DNA of 64,000 bases. Origin: Diospyros lotus (Eukaryota; Streptophyta; Magnoliopsida; Ericales; Ebenaceae). The notes beneath the pieces were generated by a model, which was not told the DNA's origin, did no database searches, and saw nothing but the letters and a program-made list of their open reading frames with translations. Below, in pieces: positions 13,191 to 23,786 of this stretch. The DNA lies in contig NC_068352.1 of the NCBI RefSeq assembly GCF_014633365.1, forward strand, positions 4,270,393-4,334,392, given 5' to 3'. Within the stretch, counting starts at the first letter, position 1. Each line of letters opens with the position of its first letter. A program made the position numbers and the translations under genes.

Positions 13191-14579
13191 ATGGATCGAT
13201 CAGAGCTAGAGAGAGGCCAGCCAGTGATTGGCACTGACTGGGAGGAAGCATTTGAACTCTATTTGAATGTGATTGCCTGTGGGAATGAAGCTTTGCAAGT
13301 AAGAGCCACAATAAAGCTCGCTAGTCTTGCTAAAACTGCACCTGAGGATATTTTAGCACGCTGCATACCAGTACTTGTGGAACTCCTTGGAAGACCTTTA
13401 TCTGATTCAAATCTGTCTATTCAGGAAGCTGTTGCATTCTGCTTAAAATGCATTGCTAGTCAAGGCGAGGGCAAATTAGCTGTTATCATTGGCCACTCTG
13501 GTGCCATCGCTTATCTCTTGAACTTGTTACCACATTCTGATGGTCGTTTAAGGACCACTCTGCTAAAATGCCTTAGGAATATAGTTACATTTGGTGCTGC
13601 TAATCGCATAGTTGTGGCGAAGGATGGTGGGCTAGAAGTTATACTGAATATGCTTAACTCTTCCCCTGAGGGTATGAGGCAATACTTGTTAGAGATTTTG
13701 AGTGCACTAGCCCTGTTGAGAGAAGTTAGGAGGGTCATCACCAGTTTAGGCAGCCTTCCTTTTCTTGTTGAATCTGCTGGGTCGGGCAGCATGATATCGA
13801 GAACAAGAGCTGCTCAGGCAATTGGATTACTTGGGTTGGTCAAAAGGGCCAGGCGGATCCTCGTTGATTCAGGTGCAATACCAGTGCTTATCAAATTACT
13901 TCAGGATGGAGATGTCTCAACAAAACTAGTAGCTGGCAATGCTCTCGGTGTAATCTCATCCCACACTGAATATATTAGGCCAGTTGCCCAAGCAGGAGCC
14001 ATTCCTTTGTTTCTTGAGCTTATTCACGGGCCTGAACCCATGGGCAAGGAGATTGCAGAGGATGTCTTTTGCATTCTAGCTGTTGCAGAAGAAAATGCCA
14101 TTACAATCACCAAACACTTGGTGAGAGTCCTTAGCGGGGACAATGACGAAGCCAAGGCATCAGCTGCCGATATCCTGTGGGATCTCTCAGGCAACAAGTT
14201 GTCTTATGTTATCCGGCACTCTGGTGCAATTCCTGTCTTGGTTGGGCTTTTGAGTGATGCCAGTGTTGATGTTCGAGAGAAGGCTTCTGGGGTTGTTTCA
14301 CAGTTGAGCTACAATGAGGCTGATCGAGCTGCGCTAGCTGATGCAGGGGTAATCCCACTTCTCCTCGACATGCTGCAAGATGAGTCCGAGGAGGCAAGGG
14401 ACAATGCTGCAGAAGCGATTGTCAGCTTTTCAGAAGACCCGTTGCTGCACGACAGGATATCGATGGCATTCAGCACGCCTGCTTTCCGGAGTATGCAGCG
14501 CAGATTAGTTCAGATTCATGCTTCTAATGCGGATCCGTTTAGGTCTTCAGGACAGACGAGGATTGAGGGTCTCATCTGA
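13191..14579 (+). CDS. Armadillo-repeat protein (intact, single coding exon)
   Basis: The only intact host gene in the window, 462 codons without an intron. The protein is a nearly continuous set of armadillo repeats with the signature G-A-I-P-x-L-x-x-L-L repeated: SGAIAYLLNLL, GGLEVILNML, SGAIPVLIKLLQDGD, AGAIPLFLELI, SGAIPVLVGLLSDAS and AGVIPLLLDMLQDES. Such repeats form a right-handed superhelix that binds peptides. There is no U-box, F-box, BTB or kinase domain, so it belongs to the plant ARM-only proteins (vacuolar protein 8-like fold) rather than the PUB ubiquitin ligases. The first frame residue is at 13149, but a splice acceptor ends at 13171 (ATATCAG), so I take the first ATG after it, 13191 (MDRSELERGQ). 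The next best start would be 13161. Its binding partner cannot be told from the sequence. Confidence 0.85.
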   Translation: MDRSELERGQPVIGTDWEEAFELYLNVIACGNEALQVRATIKLASLAKTAPEDILARCIPVLVELLGRPLSDSNLSIQEAVAFCLKCIASQGEGKLAVIIGHSGAIAYLLNLLPHSDGRLRTTLLKCLRNIVTFGAANRIVVAKDGGLEVILNMLNSSPEGMRQYLLEILSALALLREVRRVITSLGSLPFLVESAGSGSMISRTRAAQAIGLLGLVKRARRILVDSGAIPVLIKLLQDGDVSTKLVAGNALGVISSHTEYIRPVAQAGAIPLFLELIHGPEPMGKEIAEDVFCILAVAEENAITITKHLVRVLSGDNDEAKASAADILWDLSGNKLSYVIRHSGAIPVLVGLLSDASVDVREKASGVVSQLSYNEADRAALADAGVIPLLLDMLQDESEEARDNAAEAIVSFSEDPLLHDRISMAFSTPAFRSMQRRLVQIHASNADPFRSSGQTRIEGLI

Positions 14580-15283
14580 TGGATCTTGCCTTCTCAACTC
14601 ACTCCCTGTAAGTCTTTGTAACTCATTTTAGTTGTGGTATGAGGTAAATACTGAATTATATGCTGCCCAATTCGTTGAACACTTCGCATGTTAAATAGTT
14701 TAAAATACTGTTTGCTGCTTTGGAGATTAGAGTTTTGGAAGAAACTGATATCTTTATAGAATTTTTGTATAAAATGTGTTCTTAGAAAAATGCAATAGTC
14801 ACGTTTTGTAATTATCATCCATTTTGAACAAGATTTTCCTTTTCTATGTATGATCGTTAGCGACGTAAATATAACCAACAAAGCTGGTATATCTACTCCG
14901 TTTGTTCATGTCACTAACTGTACTCTTAGTGACAGTCATTATTAGATGCAATATCGAATGATTTAGAGGCATATATATAATCTAGCAATTGTTGCCTTTA
15001 ATAATATTTTGAACCCTAATTATGAAATCCATGGATTCATAATGAAAAATCTAGCAGCAGATCCTGGAGGATCATTAAAATGTAAAAATCAATGGGCTTT
15101 TAGAGGTTGGTGATTAATTTGGTGGAATTTTTATAAAGACACAGAATATGCTTTTACTTTTCCATTTCCTTTTTGTAACGTGGAAAACTCAAAGGTCCCG
15201 ATTACAGATAGCTTTTGGCCTGAAATGTCCGACTTTCTTTAAAATCTACTGTCTGTGTTGATCCAGTCTTAGTGTTACAGACA
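14580..15283 (+). other. 3' flank of the armadillo gene
   Basis: Probable 3' UTR and downstream DNA. AATAAT and AATGAA words are present, but no strong poly(A) signal can be chosen. It ends at the target-site duplication of the Tekay-like element. Confidence 0.4.
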
Positions 15284-15288
15284 GGTAC

Positions 15289-15843
15289 TGTAAGCACCCC
15301 CGCCCAGATATCCCAACCACCCGGTCTATCCGAATGAAAGCGCTTATATAAGGAAGAGAAATAGACATAAGACAAAAATATCCTAGCATGCATACATACG
15401 AAAACTATAACAGCGGAAACAAAACAATATACATGCACGCCCACAAGTACCTCGCTGGAACAACGGTCACGGAGTATATAAATACACACAAACCCTGTGC
15501 CAATGAGTAGGAAATACAAGGGACAACCCGGTACAGTAAAAAATGAGAGTCAGAACTCCTAACAAAACATCAGAAAAGACGGGGGCAGCTAACTATACAC
15601 CCTACCGACACGGCTGGCTGTTAGGTGGCGCGGTCCTCGCCCTCGACCTTTGCTTTATCCTTACCTGGAATGATGGAAAGCGAGGTGAGTCGCAAGACTC
15701 AGCAAGTTTATATGAAAAGAAAGGCTGTAAATGAAACAGAAGAGGAGATCACTCCAAATATAAACCCACATGTCCACACAAGCCATGTGACGCAACAACG
15801 CAACAGTGCTGCATAGTAAAAACACATACCGGTCTTTGGGGCC
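15289..15843 (-). repeat. Truncated 3' LTR of the Tekay-like element
   Basis: The first 555 bp match 27948-28506 almost base for base (TGTAAGCACCCCCG... to GGGGCC). At 15844 the match stops abruptly and a new TG-starting sequence begins, marking the insertion point of the inner element. Short ORFs in this stretch are duplicated in the other LTR and are not genes. Confidence 0.92.
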
Positions 15844-16356
15844 TGATAAGGGTCAATATTTCTTATATTCTAATGAATTATATCCCTATTTTGGCTTTAT
15901 ATTTATGCTTAAAGTAAATAATTATTCGTATTACATATTATTTCAGGATGAAGCAAGGAAATTGGCTTATACAATTAATTAGGGGCATAATCGAAGACAT
16001 TGGATTACCCATTTTTTATTGCTCAAATTCAAAGGCCAATTATGGAGTCTAGAGGATGTTTCAAGTGCACTTGGTTCAACTATCAAATGGAATCCAACCA
16101 AAGGCCCAAGACCAATCAAAGGCCCAACAAAGCCCAATTTGTAGAAGACTTTTCTTTGTTTTGTATTTTTTTTATAAGTGATTTACCACCTAAAGTCTTT
16201 TGTATTCTTATGAGTAGTCCACCACTTAAAGTCTTTGGTATTTTTTGTCTTTTACCTAATTTTCTTCCATTAGTTAGGTGAATGTTTTGTGAGTGTCTAT
16301 TAGATATAATTATGTTTAGTTGAATAATTGTGTGGTTTGTATTGCATCTTGTGGGC

Positions 16357-16364
16357 TATAAATA
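16357..16364 (+). promoter_or_regulatory. TATA box of the Athila-like LTR
   Basis: TATAAATA within GGGCTATAAATAGCTC, about 510 bp into the LTR. The CT-rich leader that follows is typical of the R/U5 region. Confidence 0.7.
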
Positions 16365-16535
16365 GCTCACTTGGGTGCATTTGTGAGGGAGGTGGTTATT
16401 ACTTGAATCAAAGTTTAGTTTTGTTCTTAAAGTTTCTCTTAGAGAATTGCTTTTATTTTCTTTCTTGTTTTCTCTTGTAATCTTACTTTCTTCTTTTTTT
16501 CTTTTAAATTCTTATGTCATTTATTGTTACTTTAT

Positions 16536-16660
16536 TATCCACCGCCTAAATGGCCAGTTAATTTTTGTCTTTAAATTTCTGTAATTTTAATTCTTGTCTT
16601 TTAATTATCCACCGCCTAAATAGCCGGTTAGTTTCTGTTATTTTAATTCTTGTCATTTAA
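16536..16660 (+). repeat. Direct repeat, about 70-bp period, in the Athila-like leader
   Basis: TTATCCACCGCCTAAATGGC near 16536 recurs as TTATCCACCGCCTAAATAGC near 16606, each followed by similar TTAATTCTTGTC words. Confidence 0.8.
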
Positions 16661-16872
16661 ATTCTGTTATTTAAATTACGCCATTTAAATTCTTGTTAAT
16701 TAACTTTTAAATGGAAATGAGTAGCTAAATCTAATCTTGGGTTAAGACAAGGATAATGTCCAACCCCAATGATTTCCAAAGAAAGCTGCGCTTTAAATGA
16801 GTAACATTAATTTAAATTTTAGTATGAGTGTATTTTAATTATTAAATTTTTTTATTAATTTAAATCTCTCAT

Positions 16873-18440
16873 ATGAAAGAATTTGAGGAAGTATGTAGCA
16901 TTTGCATGGACCATACAACAAATGAGGATGTTATAAGATTAAAACTCTTTCCATTCTCACTGAAAGATAAGGCAAAAATGTGGTTAGACACTCTTTCACC
17001 TAGATCTATAGGAACTTGGAGAGAAATGCAAGCAACTTTCTTAAAAAAATACTTTTCTGCCAACAGAACTGCTACTCTTCAAAGATCAATCATGAATTTT
17101 GCCTGTAAACCAAATGAGAATTTTGCTCAAGCTTGGGAAAGGTTTAAAAACCTTCTTCACACTTGTCCGCACCATGCTTTTGAGCAATTGAGAGTGGTCA
17201 GTTTCTTTTATGATTCACTCACTCTCCAATTGAAAATGCTAGTTTCTACAATGTACAATGGAGAATTCTATGAGAAGACTCCAGAAGAAACTTTTCACTT
17301 CTTTGACACATTGGCTGAGAATACAAGGAACTGAGAAGTTGGTCCAACATCTGCTCTTGATTCAAGAGAAAATCCACAACCTAGAGGGAGATACCAAATG
17401 AGTGAGAGTGACGATTTAAATGCAAGACTAACTGTTTTAACAAAGAAAGTTGAAAACATGCAACTCAAAAAGGTGCAATCCATTAATCAAGTGGAAGTAA
17501 AGTGTGTTGTGTGTGATGCAACAGATCATTCAACTGAAGAATATCCTACCATACCTGCTTTCAAGGAGGTATTGTATGGGCAGACTAATAACAATCATTC
17601 ACACAACTTTGAGGGGAGACAATCAAAATCAAAGTGGAGTCTATTATGGAAATAATCAGAACTACAATTCATATCATCCCAATAATAAAAATCACCCTAA
17701 TTTTTTTTAGAGAAATGATTCTAGAAATCATTCTCAACCTCCATTCCCTACACAACAACACATTTTCCAACAGAATCAATGTTCTTCATCCAATACTTAC
17801 CAACCTCCTCATAGGAGATTTTTGGAAGATACCTTGTACCAGTTCATCCAAAGTCAAACAAGCATCAATAATCAAGTTCCCAAAACTCAAGAGCAAACTA
17901 ACAAAGCCATGGAAGACATTAGGAGCCAGTTGACCAAGCTAATACAAACATTGAATGTGTGAGAACCCGAAAGGTTTCTATCTCAAACTAATCCTAACCC
18001 AATTAGGCAAACCAACCAGGTAGAAGCTTCAAAAAGTGAAACCAACACTCATGAACAAGTGCAAGCGGTGACTGCCCTAAGAAGTGGAAGATTAATTGAA
18101 AAATCAATTGATCATAGGATAAACCAACCTGCTGCTGAAGAGGAAGAACAAAAAGATCATGAATCTACCGTGGAAAAAAATGAAAAACAAAAAGAAGATG
18201 GGAAAGAAATTCAATACAGGTCCAAACCACCTTTTCCACAAAGGTTGAGTCATTTGAAAAAAGAGCAACAAAATGCAGATATATATAAAGTGTTTAAGCA
18301 AGTGAGAATCAACATCCCGTTGTTAGATACAATCAAATAAACACCTTCATATGCAAAATTTTTGAAAGATCTGTGCACTGTCAAAAGAAGAACAAATGTG
18401 CATGAAAAGGCTTTCCTGACTGAACAAGTCAGTGCTATTC
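16873..18440 (+). pseudogene. Athila-like gag (several lesions)
   Basis: Retrotransposon capsid gene. The intact first block (16873-17334, 153 codons) is the gag fold, with the KLFPFSLKDKAKMWLDTL core and WERFKNLL. A stop at 17332 and shifts at about 17620, 17708, 17960, 18338 and 18443 break the rest. The zinc-knuckle region reads CVVC...H, but the last metal-binding position is Tyr instead of Cys (HSTEEYP). A Gln/Asn-rich tail follows. At 18059-18340 comes the typical Athila segment ALRSGR, then PPFPQRL, then INIPLLD that leads into protease. Function lost. Confidence 0.85.
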
Positions 18441-18465
18441 TCAATTGAAAACTCCTCCCAAATAT

Positions 18466-18978
18466 AAGGACCCAGGCTGTCCAACCATTACATGCATCAT
18501 AGGAAGTTAAAAAGTTGATCGGGCACTCTTGGATTTAGGAGCTAGTGTCAATTTGTTGCCATACAGTGTGTATCAACAATTGGGATTAGGTGAACTCAAA
18601 CCCACTAGAGTGACCCTTCAGCTGGTTGATCGATCAGTCAAAGTTCCACGAGGAATTGCGGAGGATATTCTGGTACAAATCGATAAGTTTTACTTTCTGG
18701 TGGACTTTATCGTTTTGGACACCCAGTCGCATCAGGGGCCTCAACCTCCTGTGCCAGTCATATTAGGTCGACCATTCCTTGCCACATCAAATGCCATCAT
18801 CAACTGTAGGAATGGTGTGTTAAAGCTATCTTTTGGGAACATGACTGTAGAAATGAATATCTTCAGGGTAGCCAAACATCAGGACACTGAGAGTGAAGTG
18901 GAGGAGGTAGACTTGATCCAAACACTTACCGATGATTATTTTGAAGAAGTCATGAGAAGACCCAAAGAAGGAAATTAA
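18466..18978 (+). pseudogene. Athila-like aspartic protease
   Basis: Retropepsin that would cut the gag-pol polyprotein. The catalytic turn appears as LLDLGASVNLLPYSVY, where retropepsins have D-T/S-G; here it is D-L-G, also seen in other Athila-type proteins. The flap and the C-terminal ILGRPFLAT block are present. The open block starts at 18529, after a TAA at about 18507. Confidence 0.85.
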
Positions 18979-20430
18979 GATCTTGAGGAAATAAAAGAAG
19001 TGGAAGTCATAGGCAAAGAAAGTGAGAAGCCTACATTGATGCATGGTTTAGAGCCATTAAGGAACTTGGACAGTAAGCTTACGGCTTCTGATAGCCATCA
19101 GTCAACGCTTGAGAGAAAGCTGTTGCCCAGTGATTTGAAGTACGTCTTTCTAGGAGAAGATGAAGCATTCCCAGTGGTGATCTCTTCTAGTTTGACACCT
19201 CAGTAAGAGCAACAACTGATAGAAGTTCTAAAAAGACACAAGAAGTCATTAGGATGGACCATTTCAGATTTGCAAGGTATTAGCCCTTTGATCTGTACTC
19301 ATAAGATATTCTTGGAAGAATGAGCAAAACCAGTTAGGCAAATGCAAATGAGACTAAATCCCAACATGAAAGAAGTTGTCAGAAAAGAAGTGCTTAAGCT
19401 ATTGGATGCTGGAATAATTTATCCAATCTTTGATTCTAAGTGGGTAAGTCCAACACAGGTAGTACCAAAAAAGTCTGGAGTCACTGTTGTAAAAAATGAG
19501 AACAATGAACTGATTCCCACACGCATCCAGACAGGATGGCGTATGTGCATTGAATATAGAAAGCTCAATTCTGTGATAAGGAAAGATCATTTTCCTTTAC
19601 CTTTCTTGGATCAAGTTTTGGAGAGAATAGTAGGCCAAGCCTACTATTGTTTCTTAGATGGGTACTCAAGGTGCAATCAGATAGAAATTGCACTAGAAAA
19701 TCAAGAGAAGACTACTTTCACATGTCCATTTGGGACATTTACATATAGGGGCATGCCATTTGGGTTATACAATGCTCCAACCACCTTTCAAAGGTGTATG
19801 ATGAGCATTTTTAGTGAAATGGTTGAGCAGATTGTTGAAGTATTCATGGATGACTTTTCTGTTTATGGAAGTAACTTTGAGACATGTTTGGAGAATCTAA
19901 AAAAGGTTTTAGCAAGATGTGAGGAAACAAATTTGATACTCAATTGGGAAAAGTGTCACTTCATGGTGAAATAGGGTATAGTCTTGGGGCACATTGTTTC
20001 ATCTAGGGGGATGGAGGTAGATAAGTCAAAAATTGAAACCATTCAAAAACTCCCCACTCCTAGAAATGTGAAAGATATCAAAAGTTTTTTAGAACATGCA
20101 GGGTTTTATAGGAGATTCATTGCTTCCTTTAGCACCATAACAAGGCTCTTGTGCCATTTGTTGTCTCAGGATGTTCCGTTTGAATGACTCCTGCTTGTCA
20201 AAATACTTTTGATAAATTGAAAGATGCACTCATTTCAGCACCTATCATTCAGTCCCCTGATTGGTCTCTCTCATTTGAACTTATGTGCGATGCTAGTGAT
20301 TACGCGGTAGGAGCTGTGTTAGGACAGAAGAAGAATAAGAAACCTCATGTGATATACTATGCTAGCAAAACTCTTAATGAGGCGCAAAAGAATTATACAA
20401 CTACAGAGAAGAGTTACTAGCAGTTGTCTT
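18979..20430 (+). pseudogene. Athila-like reverse transcriptase and RNase H (in-frame stops)
   Basis: Polymerase core at 19342-19974: WRMCIEYRKLN, the palm motif FLDGYS, MPFGLYNAPTTFQRCM, and the two-aspartate catalytic centre FMDDFSVYG, all retained. TAG at about 19972 separates this from the connection block (HIVSSRGMEVD, FLEHAGFYRRF; 19984-20187). RNase H begins at 20184 with CDASDYAVGAVLGQ, then VIYYASKTLNEAQ. Stops at about 19204, 19321, 19972 and 20418, and a shift near 20184, break the frame. Confidence 0.88.
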
Positions 20431-22090
20431 TGCCTTAGACAAGTTCCGATCTTACCTCGTAAGATCACTAGTGATCATTTTTACTGATCACGTTGCTCTG
20501 AAATATCTGTTCACAAAGCAAGATGCAAAACCTCGTCTCCTTCGATGGATCTTACTCCTACAAGAGTTCAACATTGAAATCAGAGACAAGAAGGGAGTAG
20601 AGAATGTGGTGGCTGATCATTTGTCAAGGATTCCAGGTCAAGATCTCACACAATTTGATGAACCAATCGATGACAATTTCCCTGATGAGCAACTGTTTGA
20701 AGTGAATGCTATTCATGCATCATCTGTTGTCCCTTGGTATGCCGACATTGCGAACTACCTGGCAACTGGTCTGATCCCAGACCATTGGAGTAAGTTAGAT
20801 AGGCATAAATTCTTAAGAAAAGTCAGAACCTTCTTTTGGGATGAGCCCCACCTCTTCAAGTATTGTCCTGACCAAATCATTCGTAGATGCATACCCGATC
20901 ATGAGCAACAAAGTGTCATTAATTTCTGTCATACTCTTGCATGTGGAGGCCATTTTTCTGTCAAGAAAACAGTTGCAAAAATTTTTTAGAGTGGATTTTA
21001 TTGGCCGACACTGTTCAAGGATGTGTACAAGTTCTGTTCAAGTTGTGATTGATGTCAAAGGTTAGGAAGTCTGTCAAGGAGAAACATGATGCCATTACAT
21101 CCGATCCAAGTGTTAGAAGTTTTTGACTGTTGGGGTATGGATTTTATGGCCCCATTTGTCAATTCATTTGGTCATGAATACATCTTACTTGCTGTTGACT
21201 ATGTGTCCAAATGGGTCGAAGCAATCCTGGCTAGAACAAATGACCATAGGACTGTTGTGAAATTTTGGAAAGAAAACATATTCAGTCGATTTGGGATGCC
21301 ACGAGCAATCATCAGTGATGGGGGTTCCCATTTTTGTAATAAAATTGTGGCAGGATTAATGAAGAAATATGGTGTACTGCATAAGGTTGCAACACCATAC
21401 CGTCCCCAAACTAATGGTCAAGCCGACCTAGCCAATAGGGAGATTAAGCGCATATTGGAAAAGACTGTTGCTGCTAATCGTAAGGATTGGTCCTTGAGAC
21501 TAGTAGACGCTCTTTGGGCGTACATGACAGCTTACAAAATAATTTTAGGAATGTCTCCCTATAGGCTAGTATACGGTAAATCTTATCATCTGCCGGTGGA
21601 AATTGAGCATAGAGCATATTGGGCAATTCAAAAGATCAACAAGAATCTAACTGAAGTAGGCCTATTTAGGAAGCTCCAATTGAATGAACTTGAGGAAATT
21701 CGGAACGAGGCATTTGAAAATGCACGATTGGCCAAGGTTCGCATGAAAGAGTTATATGATCGACATATCATCCGAAAAAGCTTTCAGGTAAGGCAACAGG
21801 TACTCTTGTATGATTTTCGATTGCATATCTTTCAGGAAAATTGAAGTCTCGATGGGTCGGTCCCTTTGTAATCAAGTCCATCTCAGAATATGGGGCCTTT
21901 GAGATAGAAAATCCGGAGTCAGGACAACTTCTTACAGTCAATGGTCATAGGTTGAAACCATACCAGGGTAATGTTGAGTAGAATGAAGGTGTTGTGGATT
22001 TGGATGATCCACCATCATCTGATGAGTATAAGACGTTTCATATCGTTTGGGAATCTGACGTTAAAAGACCATCTTTCCATTTAGGTTAAA
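20431..22090 (+). pseudogene. Athila-like RNase H end and integrase
   Basis: The 20471-20989 block has the RNase H end (TDHVALKYLF, then VADHLSRIPG) and the start of the integrase zinc-binding domain (H near GGHFSVKKT). A stop near 20987 and a shift precede the catalytic core at 21086-21844: [19 protein letters not shown], and [19 protein letters not shown]. These carry the three acidic residues D, D and E. The C-terminal part (SRWVGPFVIKS, VNGHRLKPYQG) continues in another frame from about 21840 to a stop at 21979, with a conserved tail to about 22090. Confidence 0.87.
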
Positions 22091-22818
22091 TGGATGTTTC
22101 TAGATTTGAAAAAAAAAAGTATAATATATATAAATTGTTTCCTTTCTGCATTACTCAAATATTATTTCTCTGTGTGCAGTTTAAACAAAATTTTTGCATA
22201 CGAATTCATGCACTGAAGACTGCCAGGTATGCCTATCTTCTATCCTTTTATTGCTGATTGAGGACAATGCGCAATTCAAGTTAGGGGGTAAGGTGTACTT
22301 AAGAATTGATTTATCGGTGTTTGAAATTGATCCATTATGCAAATAATTTTTTTTGACTCAATAATATTGTCTTGTATGGTATATATATAATTTTATCAGG
22401 CCTCTAAATAATAATAATAATAATAATAATAATTAAAAAAATTAAAAAAAAAATTGAATTGAGAGAGACAGAATTGGCACTGGTGGTAGCCATTTTTCTC
22501 GGGCAGTGCAATCACACTGTCCTATAAAGGAAGAGGCATACTGCCAAATGTTGAAAAATGAGGCACCGAGCGTTGAAAAAAGAGACGCGCATGACCCTAC
22601 AATTATGGCGTGCCTCGAGCCGAGTATAGAATAGTGATACCCATTACTCTATAAGAGACTCCATATCTGTATAAGGTAAGCCACACTTCTGCAAGCAAGC
22701 TCAGCCTCCTTTCCTTTGTGTTGTTCTTCGATCAGGTACTCGTTCATTTTGCAAGATTCATAGTTTTTTTTAGCTTTCTTTTATTATAGTTGTGTTTTAA
22801 TTAAAAATTAAAAAAAAA
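22091..22818 (+). other. Non-coding spacer with promoter-like sequence after Athila-like pol
   Basis: About 730 bp between pol and the next ORF. It has an AAT microsatellite near 22407-22434, then a more GC-rich stretch with TATA-like words (CCTATAAAGG near 22520, TCTATAAGAG near 22650) and a CT-rich leader before the A-rich run directly ahead of the ATG at 22819. It resembles a separate promoter and leader rather than a simple pol-LTR spacer. Confidence 0.4.
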
Positions 22819-23226
22819 ATGGATCTTCAACTCTTAAAAATTCGCAAGTACTATCCATCTCTCCCAATGAATGATTTGAAAAAAAATTATGCCGCTAGGT
22901 GTGAAAGACTTAGAATGTTGATGTATAATAACATTCCTGAAGATATTCGCTGGTTGATCGAAGCAAAAGTTCGATTACTAAGCGAAACTTCACCTAGTTT
23001 TAAGCACTTTCCAGATTTGGGAAAGAGTAGTTTTGCGAAGAAACGAAGAGCGAAAAGAGTGAATGGTTGTCACAAATGTGCTCGTTGGACCTGTAGCACA
23101 CGATGCAAATCTGTGGGGTTTACGTCCGTAAATCGAGAAGATAAAATTAGTTTCATAAAGGATGGGCTGAGTGAGGAGTCTTTGGATGATATCCGATTGA
23201 CTCTTGAGACGCATCCGTGTGAATAG
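22819..23226 (+). CDS. Unidentified ORF with a Cys cluster, 3' of Athila-like pol
   Basis: I do not recognise this 135-codon ORF. It starts MDLQLLKIRKYYPSL, has a basic middle (KKRRAKR) and a cysteine cluster CHKCARWTCSTRCK (C-x2-C-x5-C-x3-C) that could bind zinc, and ends at a TAG. Coding resemblance continues in another frame right after the stop (from 23226, QRELIALWTQF, to about 23440), so the original protein was probably about 200 residues and this copy is frameshifted. It lies where Athila elements often carry an env-like gene, but no signal peptide or membrane segment is visible. Either an element-encoded extra gene or a captured host fragment. Confidence 0.45.
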   Translation: MDLQLLKIRKYYPSLPMNDLKKNYAARCERLRMLMYNNIPEDIRWLIEAKVRLLSETSPSFKHFPDLGKSSFAKKRRAKRVNGCHKCARWTCSTRCKSVGFTSVNREDKISFIKDGLSEESLDDIRLTLETHPCE

Positions 23227-23534
23227 TGCAAAGAGAACTTATTGCTTTATGGACCCAGTTCATAAGTGACTACCAACGCTATAGTCTTGGAAATCTGACT
23301 AAAAACAACCCTGTTTGCCAATCTTTAAGAAAATTGGATGGGAAGCCTATCCTCACTTCATAGAAGGTGTTTAAGCCGTTTCTGGACGTAAAACCAGAGG
23401 AAGATGTGAGCCACAATCACAACTATTTGTACATACGTATAATCTTTATTTGTGTTTATTTCTTGTTGAATTTTTGTATACCTACTTTTGATCACCAAAT
23501 CTCTTTTCAGGGCATACATAAAGAACAAATATAA

Positions 23535-23786
23535 ATGGAAGGTCAGTTAGTTTGTCGAATCAAGACCATATGTGTATTATGTGGCTCTCAACTCGGGAGC
23601 GACAGTAGTTACGCACTTGCAGCAAGCGAACTAGGCCTAGAATTGGGAGAAAGAAAAATTAATTTGATATACGAAGGGGGAAGTCGTGGATTGAATAGTT
23701 GTGTTTCGCAAGGTGCACATCTTGGAAAATCATATGTGGTAGGTGTAATGCCAATCCCTTTTGCTGAACCACATATTTCTAGGATT
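23535..23786 (+). pseudogene. LOG-like cytokinin-activating enzyme, N-terminal fragment
   Basis: The ORF starts with its own ATG (MEGQLVCRIKTICVLCGSQ), directly after a TAA in the same frame. The strand-turn CVLCGS, the helix LAASELGLELGERKINLIY, the glycine loop (EGGSRGLNS where LOG proteins have GGGSVGLMG) and VVGVMPIPF follow the order of plant LONELY GUY proteins, which convert cytokinin nucleotides to active bases in the cytosol. The glycine loop is degenerate. The PGGxGTxxE catalytic motif is absent because at about 23787 the sequence becomes antisense Tekay integrase; the ORF's apparent tail to 23978 is that antisense. A splice-acceptor-like CTCTTTTCAG lies just upstream at about 23503-23512. 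Confidence 0.6.

Larger units (their letters stand above)
15844..16740 (+). repeat. 5' LTR and leader of the Athila-like element
   Basis: Begins TGATAAGGGTC. The 3' border is not certain because the other LTR is absent; I place it within about 16600-16740. A convincing primer-binding site was not found. Contains the TATA box and an internal direct repeat listed separately. Confidence 0.55.
15844..23786 (+). mobile_element. Athila-like Ty3/gypsy element nested in the Tekay LTR, 3' end deleted
   Basis: Plus-strand element starting TGATAAGGGTC directly at the break in the Tekay LTR. The order is LTR with TATA box, gag, protease, reverse transcriptase, RNase H, integrase, a non-coding spacer, an unidentified ORF, and a LOG-like ORF. 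The gag fold, the DLGASVNLLPYSVY protease and the FMDDFSVYG polymerase centre are typical of the Athila lineage. There is no 3' LTR: the sequence joins minus-strand Tekay integrase near 23787. At least eight stops or frameshifts are visible in gag-pol, so the copy cannot move by itself. Confidence 0.85.

Noticed and set aside
15543..15816. Short plus-strand ORFs in the 3' LTR
   Set aside because: Duplicated in the other LTR copy at 28203-28476; no domain.
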